Of a DNA stretch of 35,958 nt, positions 1-6,265 are shown piece after piece. The notes under the pieces were generated by a model, which did not search any database, had not been told where the DNA came from, and saw only the letters and a program-made list of their open reading frames with translations. Each line of letters begins with the position of its first letter. Positions within the stretch are counted from its first letter, which is position 1. This stretch comes from Tannerellaceae bacterium (GTDB taxonomy: Bacteria; Bacteroidota; Bacteroidia; Bacteroidales; Tannerellaceae), in contig JAITGS010000109.1 of the NCBI GenBank assembly GCA_031280435.1, positions 1 to 35,958 on the forward strand. The letters run 5' to 3'. A program made the translations under genes and the position numbers.

Positions 1-33
1 TATTTATTCTTTTCATCTTTGTCAAAATTATCC

Positions 34-57
34 CGGCAGGGCTTTTACACCCTGCCG
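34..57 (-). terminator. Hairpin after the small secreted-protein gene
   Basis: An 8-bp perfect GC-rich stem (CGGCAGGG pairing with CCCTGCCG) encloses an 8-nt loop, 15 bp beyond the stop codon of the minus-strand gene ending at 73. Downstream on the minus strand the sequence is AT-rich (ATAATTTTG) but lacks a strong U-run. It is probably a transcription terminator for that gene, but a weak one by sequence. Confidence 0.45.
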
Positions 58-72
58 AGAATGGGTTAATAC

Positions 73-459
73 TTAGTTTACTTTCTTAATTGGAATTGAC
101 CTGTGTCCGTGCCGCAGGCAGTATTCGCCAGCCGGTAGCTTTGACAGATTGGGTTTCTCACCTGCTTTCACGGAGGTACGCCACGCTTCCTTCCCTTCGG
201 GGGTATAGACAACCACATCGCCGCCTGTGTACGATGCTATGGGGAAATAGTCCGCAACTTCCGCCTGCCTCTCGCCCGTAGAGACGTTGCATGCAACGTC
301 TCTACATAATTGCGCGGACGGCTGTTCCGTAGAGACGCAAAATCTTGCGTCTCTACCGGTCGCATTCAACACCGGTGTAGTCTGTGCACCGGCATTCATC
401 ACTGACAGCCCAAATACGATAGTCAGGCAGGCCGTCTTCAAAAAAATCTTTTTTCTCAT
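73..459 (-). CDS. Small secreted protein with T9SS-like C-terminal tail
   Basis: 128 aa when started at the ATG that begins a typical signal peptide (MRKKIFLK, hydrophobic core, cleavage near NAGAQ, residues 1-25). A longer reading from 543 would put non-signal sequence in front, so 459 is preferred. The C-terminus (residues ~98-128, with LSKLPAGEY and a final basic KK) resembles the end of a Por-secretion (T9SS) sorting domain, but the protein is far too short to be a normal cargo plus tail. Residues 35-44 (GRDARFCVST) and 52-61 (CRDVACNVST) are translations of two REP-like palindromes inserted in the gene. It is probably a remnant or degenerate cargo gene; function unknown. Confidence 0.55.
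   Translation of the reverse strand: MRKKIFLKTACLTIVFGLSVMNAGAQTTPVLNATGRDARFCVSTEQPSAQLCRDVACNVSTGERQAEVADYFPIASYTGGDVVVYTPEGKEAWRTSVKAGEKPNLSKLPAGEYCLRHGHRSIPIKKVN
278..305. repeat. REP-like palindrome, copy 1 (inside coding sequence)
   Basis: A 28-nt perfect palindrome with outer arms GTAGAGACG / CGTCTCTAC and core TTGCATGCAA. It is bounded by GTAG/CTAC, the tetranucleotide that marks REP sequences used by REP-associated tyrosine transposases. It is read in frame on the minus strand as CRDVACNVST within the small secreted protein. Confidence 0.9.
329..356. repeat. REP-like palindrome, copy 2 (inside coding sequence)
   Basis: 28 nt with the same GTAGAGACG / CGTCTCTAC arms, 12-nt paired arms in total and an AATC centre. 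It lies 51 nt (17 codons) from copy 1, start to start, and is read in the same frame as GRDARFCVST in the small secreted protein. Confidence 0.9.
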
Positions 460-529
460 ATAATAAACAGTTTGCGGACTTGCACCGCGCCGTTCCTTGG
501 ACGGCATCTTGGGTTGTAAAATGTTTGTT

Positions 530-558
530 GTAGAGACGCCCAAATTGGGCGTCTCTAC
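530..558. repeat. REP-like palindrome, copy 3 (intergenic)
   Basis: 29 nt with 14-nt arms around a single A; the core is CCCAAATTGGG. It is identical to copy 5 inside the transposase gene. It lies upstream of the small secreted protein (start 459) and downstream of the decayed tail at 580-640. This is the only one of the five copies outside a convincing coding region. Confidence 0.9.
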
Positions 559-579
559 GATTAAGGGTGCGTTAATAAC

Positions 580-640
580 CTATTTTACTTTTTGAAATGG
601 GATAGACCCGTGCCCCGGGCGGTATCCTCTTTCAGGCAGA
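580..640 (-). pseudogene. Decayed duplicate of the T9SS-like tail
   Basis: On the minus strand this reads LPERGYRPGHGSIPFQKVK and then a TAG stop. It parallels the end of the neighbouring gene (LPAGEYCLRHGHRSIPIKKVN), and the flanking DNA (a shared gttaata motif and downstream codons) aligns too. The frame differs from the repeat ORF just upstream and meets a TGA within the 42-bp array, so no intact protein joins this tail to a signal peptide. This is most simply a duplicated and eroded copy of the 73-459 gene's 3' end. Confidence 0.55.
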
Positions 641-937
641 GCCGTCAACATTGTTGAAAGCTCCACCGACTTGCTCGATCATGCCGCCAACATTGTTGAA
701 AGCTTGATCGACTTGCTCGATCACGCCGCCAACATTGTTGAAAGCTCCACCGACTTGCTCGATCACGCCGCCAACATTGTCGAAAGCTTGATCGACTTGC
801 TCGATCACGCCGCCAACATTGTCGAAAGCTTGATCGACTTGCTCGATCATGCCGCCAACATTGTCGAAAGCTTGATCGACTTGCTCGATCACGCTTTCGA
901 CATTGTTGGCGATGCCCTGCATTTGATTCGGCCCCAT
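632..937 (-). CDS. Possible repeat protein with 14-residue coiled-coil-like units
   Basis: An open frame of 101 aa from ATG at 937 (MGPNQMQG...). It is mostly six copies of a 14-residue unit of the type VIEQVDQAFDNVGG. The hydrophobic positions I2, V5, F9, V12 follow a strict 3-4-3-4 heptad spacing, as in a coiled coil. It has no signal peptide and no recognised domain. It begins just after the transposase gene (stop at 963). The opposite strand is also open across the array because the unit length is a multiple of three, so an open frame alone is weak evidence. Treat it as a candidate small protein only. Confidence 0.25.
   Translation of the reverse strand: MGPNQMQGIANNVESVIEQVDQAFDNVGGMIEQVDQAFDNVGGVIEQVDQAFDNVGGVIEQVGGAFNNVGGVIEQVDQAFNNVGGMIEQVGGAFNNVDGSA
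641..892. repeat. 42-bp tandem repeat array, six units
   Basis: Six consecutive 42-bp units start at 641, 683, 725, 767, 809 and 851. A degenerate seventh follows to about 916. Units differ at a few sites: CTCCACC versus CTTGATC, GTT versus GTC, and a terminal CAT versus CAC. Most contain the inverted repeat GATCGA-CTTGC-TCGATC. Together with palindrome copy 3 and the decayed tail, this fills the stretch between the genes ending at 963 and starting at 459. Confidence 0.92.
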
Positions 938-962
938 GACCGAACCGACTGTTGTGCCGTAG

Positions 963-1667
963 TCATGATTGTTCAAATAATTCGTCCTCATTCCAATTTT
1001 GTGGATTGTTGATAATGTATTCGGCAATGCGTTGCCATTCGTCTTGATTGCGAATCAGGCGGTCGTGGAAACGGGTTTGCCATGCAAATGCGGCGTGGAT
1101 TGTTCGTGTTTCAAACGTCACGCGACCTTTGTACCAGCGTATCACACGCGACAGATTGTTGTTCAACATTGGATTTTTGTTTCCCGTAACACCACCTGCC
1201 GTATGGGCCACCGTAGAGACGCGATTAATCGCGTCTCTACAATCCGCGTCATCACCGGAACAAACGTCATCACCGGAACAAACGCCAATACAATCCGCAT
1301 CATTATCAGGTTTGTTGATAACGATTATCCCGTGCACGTGGTTGGGCATAATCACAAATTGATCCAATACAACAAAAGGGAAATGCGCCGGTATTTGTAG
1401 CCAGTATTCATGGGCGATTTGTCCGATTTCGGATAATTGCATTTCGCCCTGCACAATGCCGCCCAAAAACGGTTGGCGGCGCGCCGTGCAGATGGTGACG
1501 AAATAGGCGGCATTTGCGCGGTAATCCCAATCGCGCCACCGCGCCGAAGGGATGCGGTATTTGCCAGCGTATTTGTTGTCCGCGTTGTTGTCCGCGTTGT
1601 TGTCCGCGTAGAGACGCCCAAATTGGGCGTCTCTACCATGCGCCTGTGTGTTCCTGTTATAATCCAT
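963..1667 (-). CDS. REP-associated tyrosine transposase (RAYT, Y1/IS200-like)
   Basis: 234 aa, Y1_Tnp family HUH single-strand nuclease. The HUH motif is H110-V-H112 in MPNHVHGIIVI, and the likely catalytic tyrosine is Y217 in IAEYIINNPQNW. The N-terminal YFVTICTARRQPFLG strand is typical of RAYTs. Such proteins cut and join at GTAG-type REP hairpins, and five matching palindromes lie within 1.4 kb. Two sit inside this gene and are translated: residues ~11-20 (GRDAQFGRLY) and ~143-152 (CRDAINRVST). The region also carries small in-frame repeats (DNNA x2 then DNK near residues 22-32; CSGDD x2 at 130-140). The ATG overlaps the stop region of the upstream DUF4465 gene by 11 bp, so it may be co-transcribed with the B12 locus. 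The catalytic residues are intact; activity with the extra insert is uncertain. Confidence 0.88.
   Translation of the reverse strand: MDYNRNTQAHGRDAQFGRLYADNNADNNADNKYAGKYRIPSARWRDWDYRANAAYFVTICTARRQPFLGGIVQGEMQLSEIGQIAHEYWLQIPAHFPFVVLDQFVIMPNHVHGIIVINKPDNDADCIGVCSGDDVCSGDDADCRDAINRVSTVAHTAGGVTGNKNPMLNNNLSRVIRWYKGRVTFETRTIHAAFAWQTRFHDRLIRNQDEWQRIAEYIINNPQNWNEDELFEQS
1213..1240. repeat. REP-like palindrome, copy 4 (inside the transposase gene)
   Basis: A perfect 28-nt palindrome with GTAGAGACG / CGTCTCTAC arms and core CGATTAATCG. It is read in frame on the minus strand as CRDAINRVST. It lies next to an 18-bp direct duplication (about 1249-1285, ATCACCGGAACAAACGTC type) that encodes the CSGDD repeats. 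Confidence 0.92.
1608..1636. repeat. REP-like palindrome, copy 5 (N-terminus of the transposase gene)
   Basis: 29 nt, identical to copy 3. It is read in frame as GRDAQFGRLY near the transposase N-terminus. A 12-bp tandem micro-repeat (TTGTTGTCCGCG, about three copies at 1573-1607) adjoins it and encodes ADNNADNNADN. Confidence 0.92.
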
Positions 1668-3024
1668 ATCGTTTAATCAGTTTCGTTGTATATCCGTCAT
1701 ACGTAAGGATATAGATTCCTTTCGGAAGCGTGGAGGTATCTATGCGGTTGAGGCCGGCTGCGAGCTTTGCTTTCTGCACTACCCTCCCGGACATGTTGCT
1801 GATGCTTGCCTCTGTCGCGCGCCTTGTTTCCACCATGATATATTGGGCGAAAGGATTGGGATAAACGGCGTGGAGGGGGGCGGCATGAAGGGTTCCGGAG
1901 GGGTTTTTTACCGTGACTGTGCATGATGCGGTATAGCCGCCCTCTACTGTTGTTGCGGTGATGACGGCCATGCCGGCGGCGAAGGCTACGACCTGCCCGT
2001 CGCTGAAGACGGTGGCTACGGCTTCGTTGCTGCTCGTCCAGGTCAGGCTCCGGTTCTCGGCTGCGGCCGGCGAAACAGAGGCTGTCAGTTGCAGGAGTTC
2101 GCCGGGGGCGAGTTCGGCCTCCGTCCGGTCGAGCGACACTCCTGCGACGGGATGGCTGACGGCCGGCTCGCTCAGGGTCAGCTTGTCCATGCAGAAATAG
2201 GCGGCGGTGTTGAGGCCTACCACCGGGTCGGTATCCGTAGATTCCATTGTGAAGTAGATGCCGCCTATCTCGCCGAGCGCGGACAGATCGACCCATTCCC
2301 AGTCGGGACTTTGAGCGAGCAGGCCGGCGGTGTTTCTTGCCAGGTAGTATTCCACCGTTCGTCCGTTGTCTGCAAGGTTTCCGTCAAGTCCGTGTATGAG
2401 GAGCTTGAAGTAGTCGCCGTCTCGGTTGAGCGGTCGTGCAAAGCTGTCGCCGCCGCTGTTTCCGTAGAAGGGCCAGGGGCTGTTGTTGATATAAACGCCT
2501 TCGGCTCTATACACCTTGTTGAGGTTCACCTGCAAGGTTTGCTTGTCTGATGTCCCGAACAGTATCTTGTAGTAGCCCCAGTATCCCACTAAGTAGGGAA
2601 TGTCGGGGTCGGCCATGATTGTGCCGTCGGCCTTGCGCATCACGTTTCCTGCGGCGTCGGTCTTTATGCCGCCTCCGGCCATGTTGCCGAACTGATGCGC
2701 CACCCAGCTCTGGCTGCTTCCTGCGCCGTAGTTTGTTCGGTCGCCGTCCGTGCTGTAAGTGAATCCGTCCCAGTATCCCCATTCGTTTTCGCTTCCGAAT
2801 CCGTCGCGGTCAACGAGGTGGGTGACGGAGAAGATGCTGTTGTTGAAGGCGAGCCGGGGATAGTCGTTACTGTATGTTCCCGCCCAGATGCGGTTTGATG
2901 CCATCGCGAAAGTGGCCGGATGGGTCGGGCGCGCCAGGTCGAGCACTATAAAGCCGCCGTCGGCCGATAGCTTGCCTGCCGACAGGGCAAGCAGCAATAC
3001 GATTGAAATAAATCTGTTTACCAT
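1657..3024 (-). CDS. btuH: BtuH-like DUF4465 surface protein, T9SS-sorted
   Basis: 455 aa. A signal peptide (residues 1-~21) is followed by a DUF4465-type domain (~25-285, with aromatic-rich motifs such as WGYWDGFTYS and YWGYYKILFG). Next comes a bacterial Ig-like group 2 domain (~295-372, VSLDRTEAELAPG to TASCTVTV), then a T9SS type-A sorting domain (~385-455, starting YPNPF and ending LPKGIYILTYDG...KLIKRYGL). DUF4465 proteins next to btuB/btuG are known B12-binding surface proteins (BtuH) in gut Bacteroidetes. Here attachment appears to be by T9SS rather than by a lipid anchor. It is the last gene of the riboswitch-headed locus, 25 bp after the preceding surface protein. The symbol rests on family and context; B12 binding is inferred. 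Confidence 0.82.
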   Translation of the reverse strand: MVNRFISIVLLLALSAGKLSADGGFIVLDLARPTHPATFAMASNRIWAGTYSNDYPRLAFNNSIFSVTHLVDRDGFGSENEWGYWDGFTYSTDGDRTNYGAGSSQSWVAHQFGNMAGGGIKTDAAGNVMRKADGTIMADPDIPYLVGYWGYYKILFGTSDKQTLQVNLNKVYRAEGVYINNSPWPFYGNSGGDSFARPLNRDGDYFKLLIHGLDGNLADNGRTVEYYLARNTAGLLAQSPDWEWVDLSALGEIGGIYFTMESTDTDPVVGLNTAAYFCMDKLTLSEPAVSHPVAGVSLDRTEAELAPGELLQLTASVSPAAAENRSLTWTSSNEAVATVFSDGQVVAFAAGMAVITATTVEGGYTASCTVTVKNPSGTLHAAPLHAVYPNPFAQYIMVETRRATEASISNMSGRVVQKAKLAAGLNRIDTSTLPKGIYILTYDGYTTKLIKRYGL

Positions 3025-3049
3025 ACATTTATTTTTATGAAGTGATTAA

Positions 3050-4249
3050 TTACTCTGCTTTGAGGAATTTGATTGCCTGACGGTTGGCCCTCAAGACATA
3101 GATGCCGGGCGGAAGCGAACAGTCGATCGAGTTCGTGCCGCGCTGAAGCCTTAAGGATGCGAGCCGGCTGCCGCTCATACCATATACCTCAACCGTCTGC
3201 TCCTTCCCGGAATATATCAGCAACTGCTTCCGCACCGGAGATTGCAGCAGTCGCAGGGAGTTCTCGGGCCGTATGGGAGCGCTGTTGGCGGTGGCTATGA
3301 AAGCGTCGCCTCCGGTGAGGTGGAGGTCTTCGGCGCCGAGTATCTCGGTGGAAGTCTCGCCCAACCATCCGCAGTACTGGTTCACTCCGGTATATACCTT
3401 CACGAAGTGTATGCCGGGCAGATGCACGGCTTTGCCCTCCCCGTCCACGGCCCACTCTATGCTGAGGCCGGAGCGCAGGTCTGCGTTAGGGAAGTTGTCG
3501 ACGTAGCCCCATGGATAGGCGTACTGCACGTAGTAGCTTCCGTTGCCGCTCTCGTCAACGTAGTTGTCGGCTAGCTTGGTCCCGCTGAATACGAGGCTGT
3601 CGTCGTCCAGCCATTGCGGATAGTAAGGCTGGTTGTGGAAGATGTTGCGGAAGAGATAGCCGTCGCCATGTCCGTTGGTTGTCCATCGCAGGTAGGTGAG
3701 GTCGTTGATGTAGCGGTAGTCCGGATCCGGCTCCCGTAGCTTGTCTTCGTCGGGCCTGTGGTAGGTGATGCGGTAATCGTGTATGGTTGTCGGCCGGCCG
3801 TATTCGCTGCCTGCGAGCTCGTACCAGGGATCGTCGGGCAGCCCGTTTCCGTTAGCGTCATAGGCCACCATCACTATTCCCGGCTCGCAACTGCCTCCGT
3901 CGCGCGGAGCTTCGGGATTCGGATTGGCATTTGCAACGAAGGCGTTGCCCATCACCTTGAAGTCGTAGCGTCCGGCTTTGTTCTCCACTAAGTGGTCGAA
4001 TCCGAACAGCACGTAGCCTCCGTATCCTCCGAGGGAGATCATTCCACGGTTATTGTTGGCGATAGCCTCATCGGCTTTGCGAATCATATCCGACTTGGTG
4101 TCGCCCGGTTCGTATTCGGGCAGCTCGTTGATGAACTGTCCGGGCGCCGGAGCATAGTCGTACACCTTATATATATATGGCGACTGCGACTGCGCCCAGC
4201 TACCTGCCGCAAGCAGGACTGCGCTTAAAAAGAGAATCTTTTGTGTCAT
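3050..4249 (-). CDS. Secreted surface protein of the B12 locus, T9SS-sorted
   Basis: 399 aa. It has a signal peptide (MTQKILFLSAVLLAAGSWAQ) and a large extracellular region with GYGGYVLFGFDHLVENK near residues 73-90, an acidic EF-hand-like loop (DANGNGLPDDPW, ~130-141) that could bind calcium, and many aromatic/Asp motifs. A T9SS sorting domain is at ~332-399 (ends LPPGIYVLRANRQAIKFLKAE). Similar cell-surface proteins commonly sit beside btuG in Bacteroidetes B12 loci. I do not recognise an enzymatic motif, so its likely role is an accessory surface component of corrinoid capture. It lies between the btuG-like gene and the DUF4465 gene, on the same strand. Confidence 0.72.
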   Translation of the reverse strand: MTQKILFLSAVLLAAGSWAQSQSPYIYKVYDYAPAPGQFINELPEYEPGDTKSDMIRKADEAIANNNRGMISLGGYGGYVLFGFDHLVENKAGRYDFKVMGNAFVANANPNPEAPRDGGSCEPGIVMVAYDANGNGLPDDPWYELAGSEYGRPTTIHDYRITYHRPDEDKLREPDPDYRYINDLTYLRWTTNGHGDGYLFRNIFHNQPYYPQWLDDDSLVFSGTKLADNYVDESGNGSYYVQYAYPWGYVDNFPNADLRSGLSIEWAVDGEGKAVHLPGIHFVKVYTGVNQYCGWLGETSTEILGAEDLHLTGGDAFIATANSAPIRPENSLRLLQSPVRKQLLIYSGKEQTVEVYGMSGSRLASLRLQRGTNSIDCSLPPGIYVLRANRQAIKFLKAE

Positions 4250-4288
4250 GAGATTATGTGTTTTATAAACAACTTGTTGGTATTATGC

Positions 4289-4296
4289 TATCTTTG
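4289..4296 (+). promoter_or_regulatory. Bacteroidetes -7 box for the orphan antitoxin
   Basis: TATCTTTG matches the TAnnTTTG -7 consensus, 29 bp before the ATG at 4325. No well-placed TTG -33 element is seen (the nearest TTG is too close), so the call rests on the -7 box alone. Confidence 0.45.
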
Positions 4297-4324
4297 TGCT
4301 GTATCACTTAAAAAATCAGTAACA

Positions 4325-4561
4325 ATGACTCGAATAACTATCAATGGAGAGCTCGACCGGAGCAAGCTTGATGTTCTGCTAAGCATGATTAACTCATGGA
4401 ACATAGAGGCGGAAGTAGAGCCGACACCGGCCTCATCAACCATGGAGCCCGCAGCCGACAAGGATGCGGATCTCTTTGCGGAAACGCGCGGCATGTGGGC
4501 AGACCGCGACATCACCGATAAAGAGCTTCGCGCACTGGCTTGGGGAACCGACTTGTCCTGA
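4325..4561 (+). CDS. Orphan VapB-like antitoxin
   Basis: 78 aa from the ATG at 4325, after a -7 box; an upstream reading from 4241 would not resemble the family. The N-terminus (MTRITINGELDRSKLDVLLSMI) and especially the C-terminus (MWADRDITDKELRALAWG) resemble the antitoxins that precede PIN-domain toxins, where the tail binds the toxin. No PIN or RelE gene follows: after the TGA at 4561 there are only ~60 bp before the convergent btuG stop. It is therefore a solitary antitoxin, inserted against the direction of the B12 locus. Antitoxin assignment is by pattern, not by a full motif set. Confidence 0.6.
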   Translation: MTRITINGELDRSKLDVLLSMINSWNIEAEVEPTPASSTMEPAADKDADLFAETRGMWADRDITDKELRALAWGTDLS

Positions 4562-4620
4562 AATCTATCTCCTTTATATCCTAACTTCATCTTTACTTGC
4601 CTTAGCCTGCTCAGGCTCCC

Positions 4621-5757
4621 TTAATCTTCCAGAAATACAAAGTGAGCAGGGATGTCGCCCGTGCGAACGTTCCATTTTAGCCTCCCGTCGCTGCCGAAGC
4701 AGTAGAGCGTGCCGGGTGATACGTAGTTCTTTGCGTCCGTCACGTAGATGTCCTTCGTGAGCGGATGCACCATGATTCCGTAGGGGATTTTGATCTGCTG
4801 ATCGGTGCCGTCGGTGATGAAGCTGCGGGTAACGATCGCTCGCTTGGCCACATCGACAATGCCGTAGGTGACTTCGTTCGACATGCTGATGTAGCTCCAC
4901 TCCGTGCTGTACAGGTAGAGCGAATCGCCGTCGAGATGGAAATTGGAGACGGCTATGTCTATCGAATCGGCTGTCTCGTCGCGCGTTCGGTCTATGCGAT
5001 ACAGGCGCGAAGGCTGAGCGTAGTAATCGCCGCGCGAGGATACCCAGAGGTTGCCGTGGCGGTCGGCCCGGAGGCGATGCAGGTTGCGGGCTACCTCAAT
5101 ACGTTTTATTTCCTTGAAGGACTCAAGGTCGATTACCGACACGGTCTTTTCGTAGTTCGGGAACATGTATCCGCCGGAGTTGGCAACGTAAATCTTGCCG
5201 TCGGCAATCTCAAGTTCGTCAGGCTGGAAGCCAACGAGGCAGCGATCGATCACCAGGAGGCTTGCGGTATCCACCTTTGCCACGTATCCGAGCTGCTCGT
5301 AGTGCGGATTGAGCTCCACCGGCCCGGCGTAGGAGCTTATGTAGGCATAGCCGTTGTGGAAGCGGATGTAACGGCAGTTGGGAACGTCTATCTGCCCCAG
5401 CCGACGGGCCGTACGCTTGTCCATCACCTCTATCTTGTTCGAGCAGTTGATGACGGCATAGAGCTTGGAGCCGTAGATTTTGATGTCGTTTCCCACGTCG
5501 CCGAGCTCCTTTGGAACCGAGGGATTGGCATCGGCAAAGATGTTGCGCCTGTACTCGCCCGTGCCGTAGTCGTAATAATCCAGCGTCGACTTGTTGCTTC
5601 CCATGTTGCCCTCGTTGAGCAGATAGAAGCCGGCTACACGGCCTGCGTCCGGCGGAGCAAGCTGAACGATTTCGGGCGGATAGATTTCGGCTTCGTTCCG
5701 ACAGGAGTACAGGATTGCCACTGCTATCGCCCATGTTAAAAAGATTTGTTTGTTCAT
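4621..5757 (-). CDS. btuG: BtuG-like B12-capture lipoprotein (DUF5074/YncE-type propeller)
   Basis: 378 aa. A lipoprotein signal peptide (lipobox ILYSC, Cys19) predicts outer-membrane anchoring. The mature part has repeated beta-propeller blade motifs: GDVGNDIKIYGSKLYAVINCSNKIEVMD, then PDELEIADGKIYVANSGGY and TVSVIDLESFKEIKRIEV, and KDIYVTDAKNYVSPGTLYCF near the end. DUF5074/YncE-like propellers next to btuB are the BtuG family, which binds corrinoids with very high affinity and hands them to BtuB. Position directly downstream of the btuB-like receptor supports this. There is no T9SS tail, unlike its two downstream neighbours. No TAnnTTTG promoter is visible just upstream, so it probably relies on read-through from btuB. 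Confidence 0.85.
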   Translation of the reverse strand: MNKQIFLTWAIAVAILYSCRNEAEIYPPEIVQLAPPDAGRVAGFYLLNEGNMGSNKSTLDYYDYGTGEYRRNIFADANPSVPKELGDVGNDIKIYGSKLYAVINCSNKIEVMDKRTARRLGQIDVPNCRYIRFHNGYAYISSYAGPVELNPHYEQLGYVAKVDTASLLVIDRCLVGFQPDELEIADGKIYVANSGGYMFPNYEKTVSVIDLESFKEIKRIEVARNLHRLRADRHGNLWVSSRGDYYAQPSRLYRIDRTRDETADSIDIAVSNFHLDGDSLYLYSTEWSYISMSNEVTYGIVDVAKRAIVTRSFITDGTDQQIKIPYGIMVHPLTKDIYVTDAKNYVSPGTLYCFGSDGRLKWNVRTGDIPAHFVFLED

Positions 5758-5862
5758 ATAACTGTATATTTTATAGATATTAATACTGTGTAGTTAAGCT
5801 GAAAAAGCCTGCCGAAAAGAGGTTGCAGCCATATATCGCCCCAAACTCTGCTCCGGATTCCA

Positions 5863-5870
5863 TATATTTG
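5863..5870 (+). promoter_or_regulatory. Bacteroidetes -7 box for the toxin-antitoxin pair
   Basis: TATATTTG matches TAnnTTTG, 23 bp before the antitoxin ATG at 5894. No convincing -33 TTG is seen at the expected distance. It would fire antisense to the btuB-btuG junction. Confidence 0.5.
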
Positions 5871-5893
5871 CGACAATTAAAACATCAGAAATC

Positions 5894-6265
5894 ATGACAG
5901 TAATAGACATTGATGAAACAACAGAAGCCGGAAGGGACATCCTCCGCAAGCTGGCTAAGCACCCTGAAGCAGGGCAGGTGAAATCAGACATTCCGCTGGA
6001 TGAGAACGGCGAACCTATCGGGTATACCTTGGAAGAGGTTTTTGCAGACGTAGACAAAAGCCTGTCGGAAGCATATGGCGTTGACTTCGCCAAAGTATCC
6101 CGCTTGGTTAGATCCGGTGAGCTCAAAGAGGAGGACATAACAAATGAGCTGTTGCTTAGCGCGGAGTTCGAGTACATGCCGTATCCGGGCTTTAAACCAA
6201 AGCGTGTATCGGATGATTTTGAGCCCGACGCGCTTTGGATAGACGCAATATCCGACGAAGAATGA
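5894..6265 (+). CDS. Antitoxin of a RelE/ParE-type pair
   Basis: 123 aa, acidic, with no signal peptide. The N-terminal segment (MTVIDIDETTEAGRDILRKLAKHP) resembles the leading region of antitoxins in this class, and a long acidic C-terminal stretch (to DALWIDAISDEE) would suit toxin binding. I cannot name the antitoxin family. Its stop overlaps the toxin start (ATGA at 6262-6265), the usual translational coupling in type II modules. It lies on the strand opposite to the B12 locus, between btuB and btuG. Confidence 0.65.
   Translation: MTVIDIDETTEAGRDILRKLAKHPEAGQVKSDIPLDENGEPIGYTLEEVFADVDKSLSEAYGVDFAKVSRLVRSGELKEEDITNELLLSAEFEYMPYPGFKPKRVSDDFEPDALWIDAISDEE

Noticed and set aside
459-543. 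N-terminal extension of the small secreted protein from 543
   Set aside because: It would place 28 non-signal residues ahead of a clear signal peptide and runs into palindrome copy 3.
4562-4620. A degenerate PIN toxin after the orphan antitoxin
   Set aside because: Only about 60 bp are available and they show no PIN-like acidic motif in any frame.
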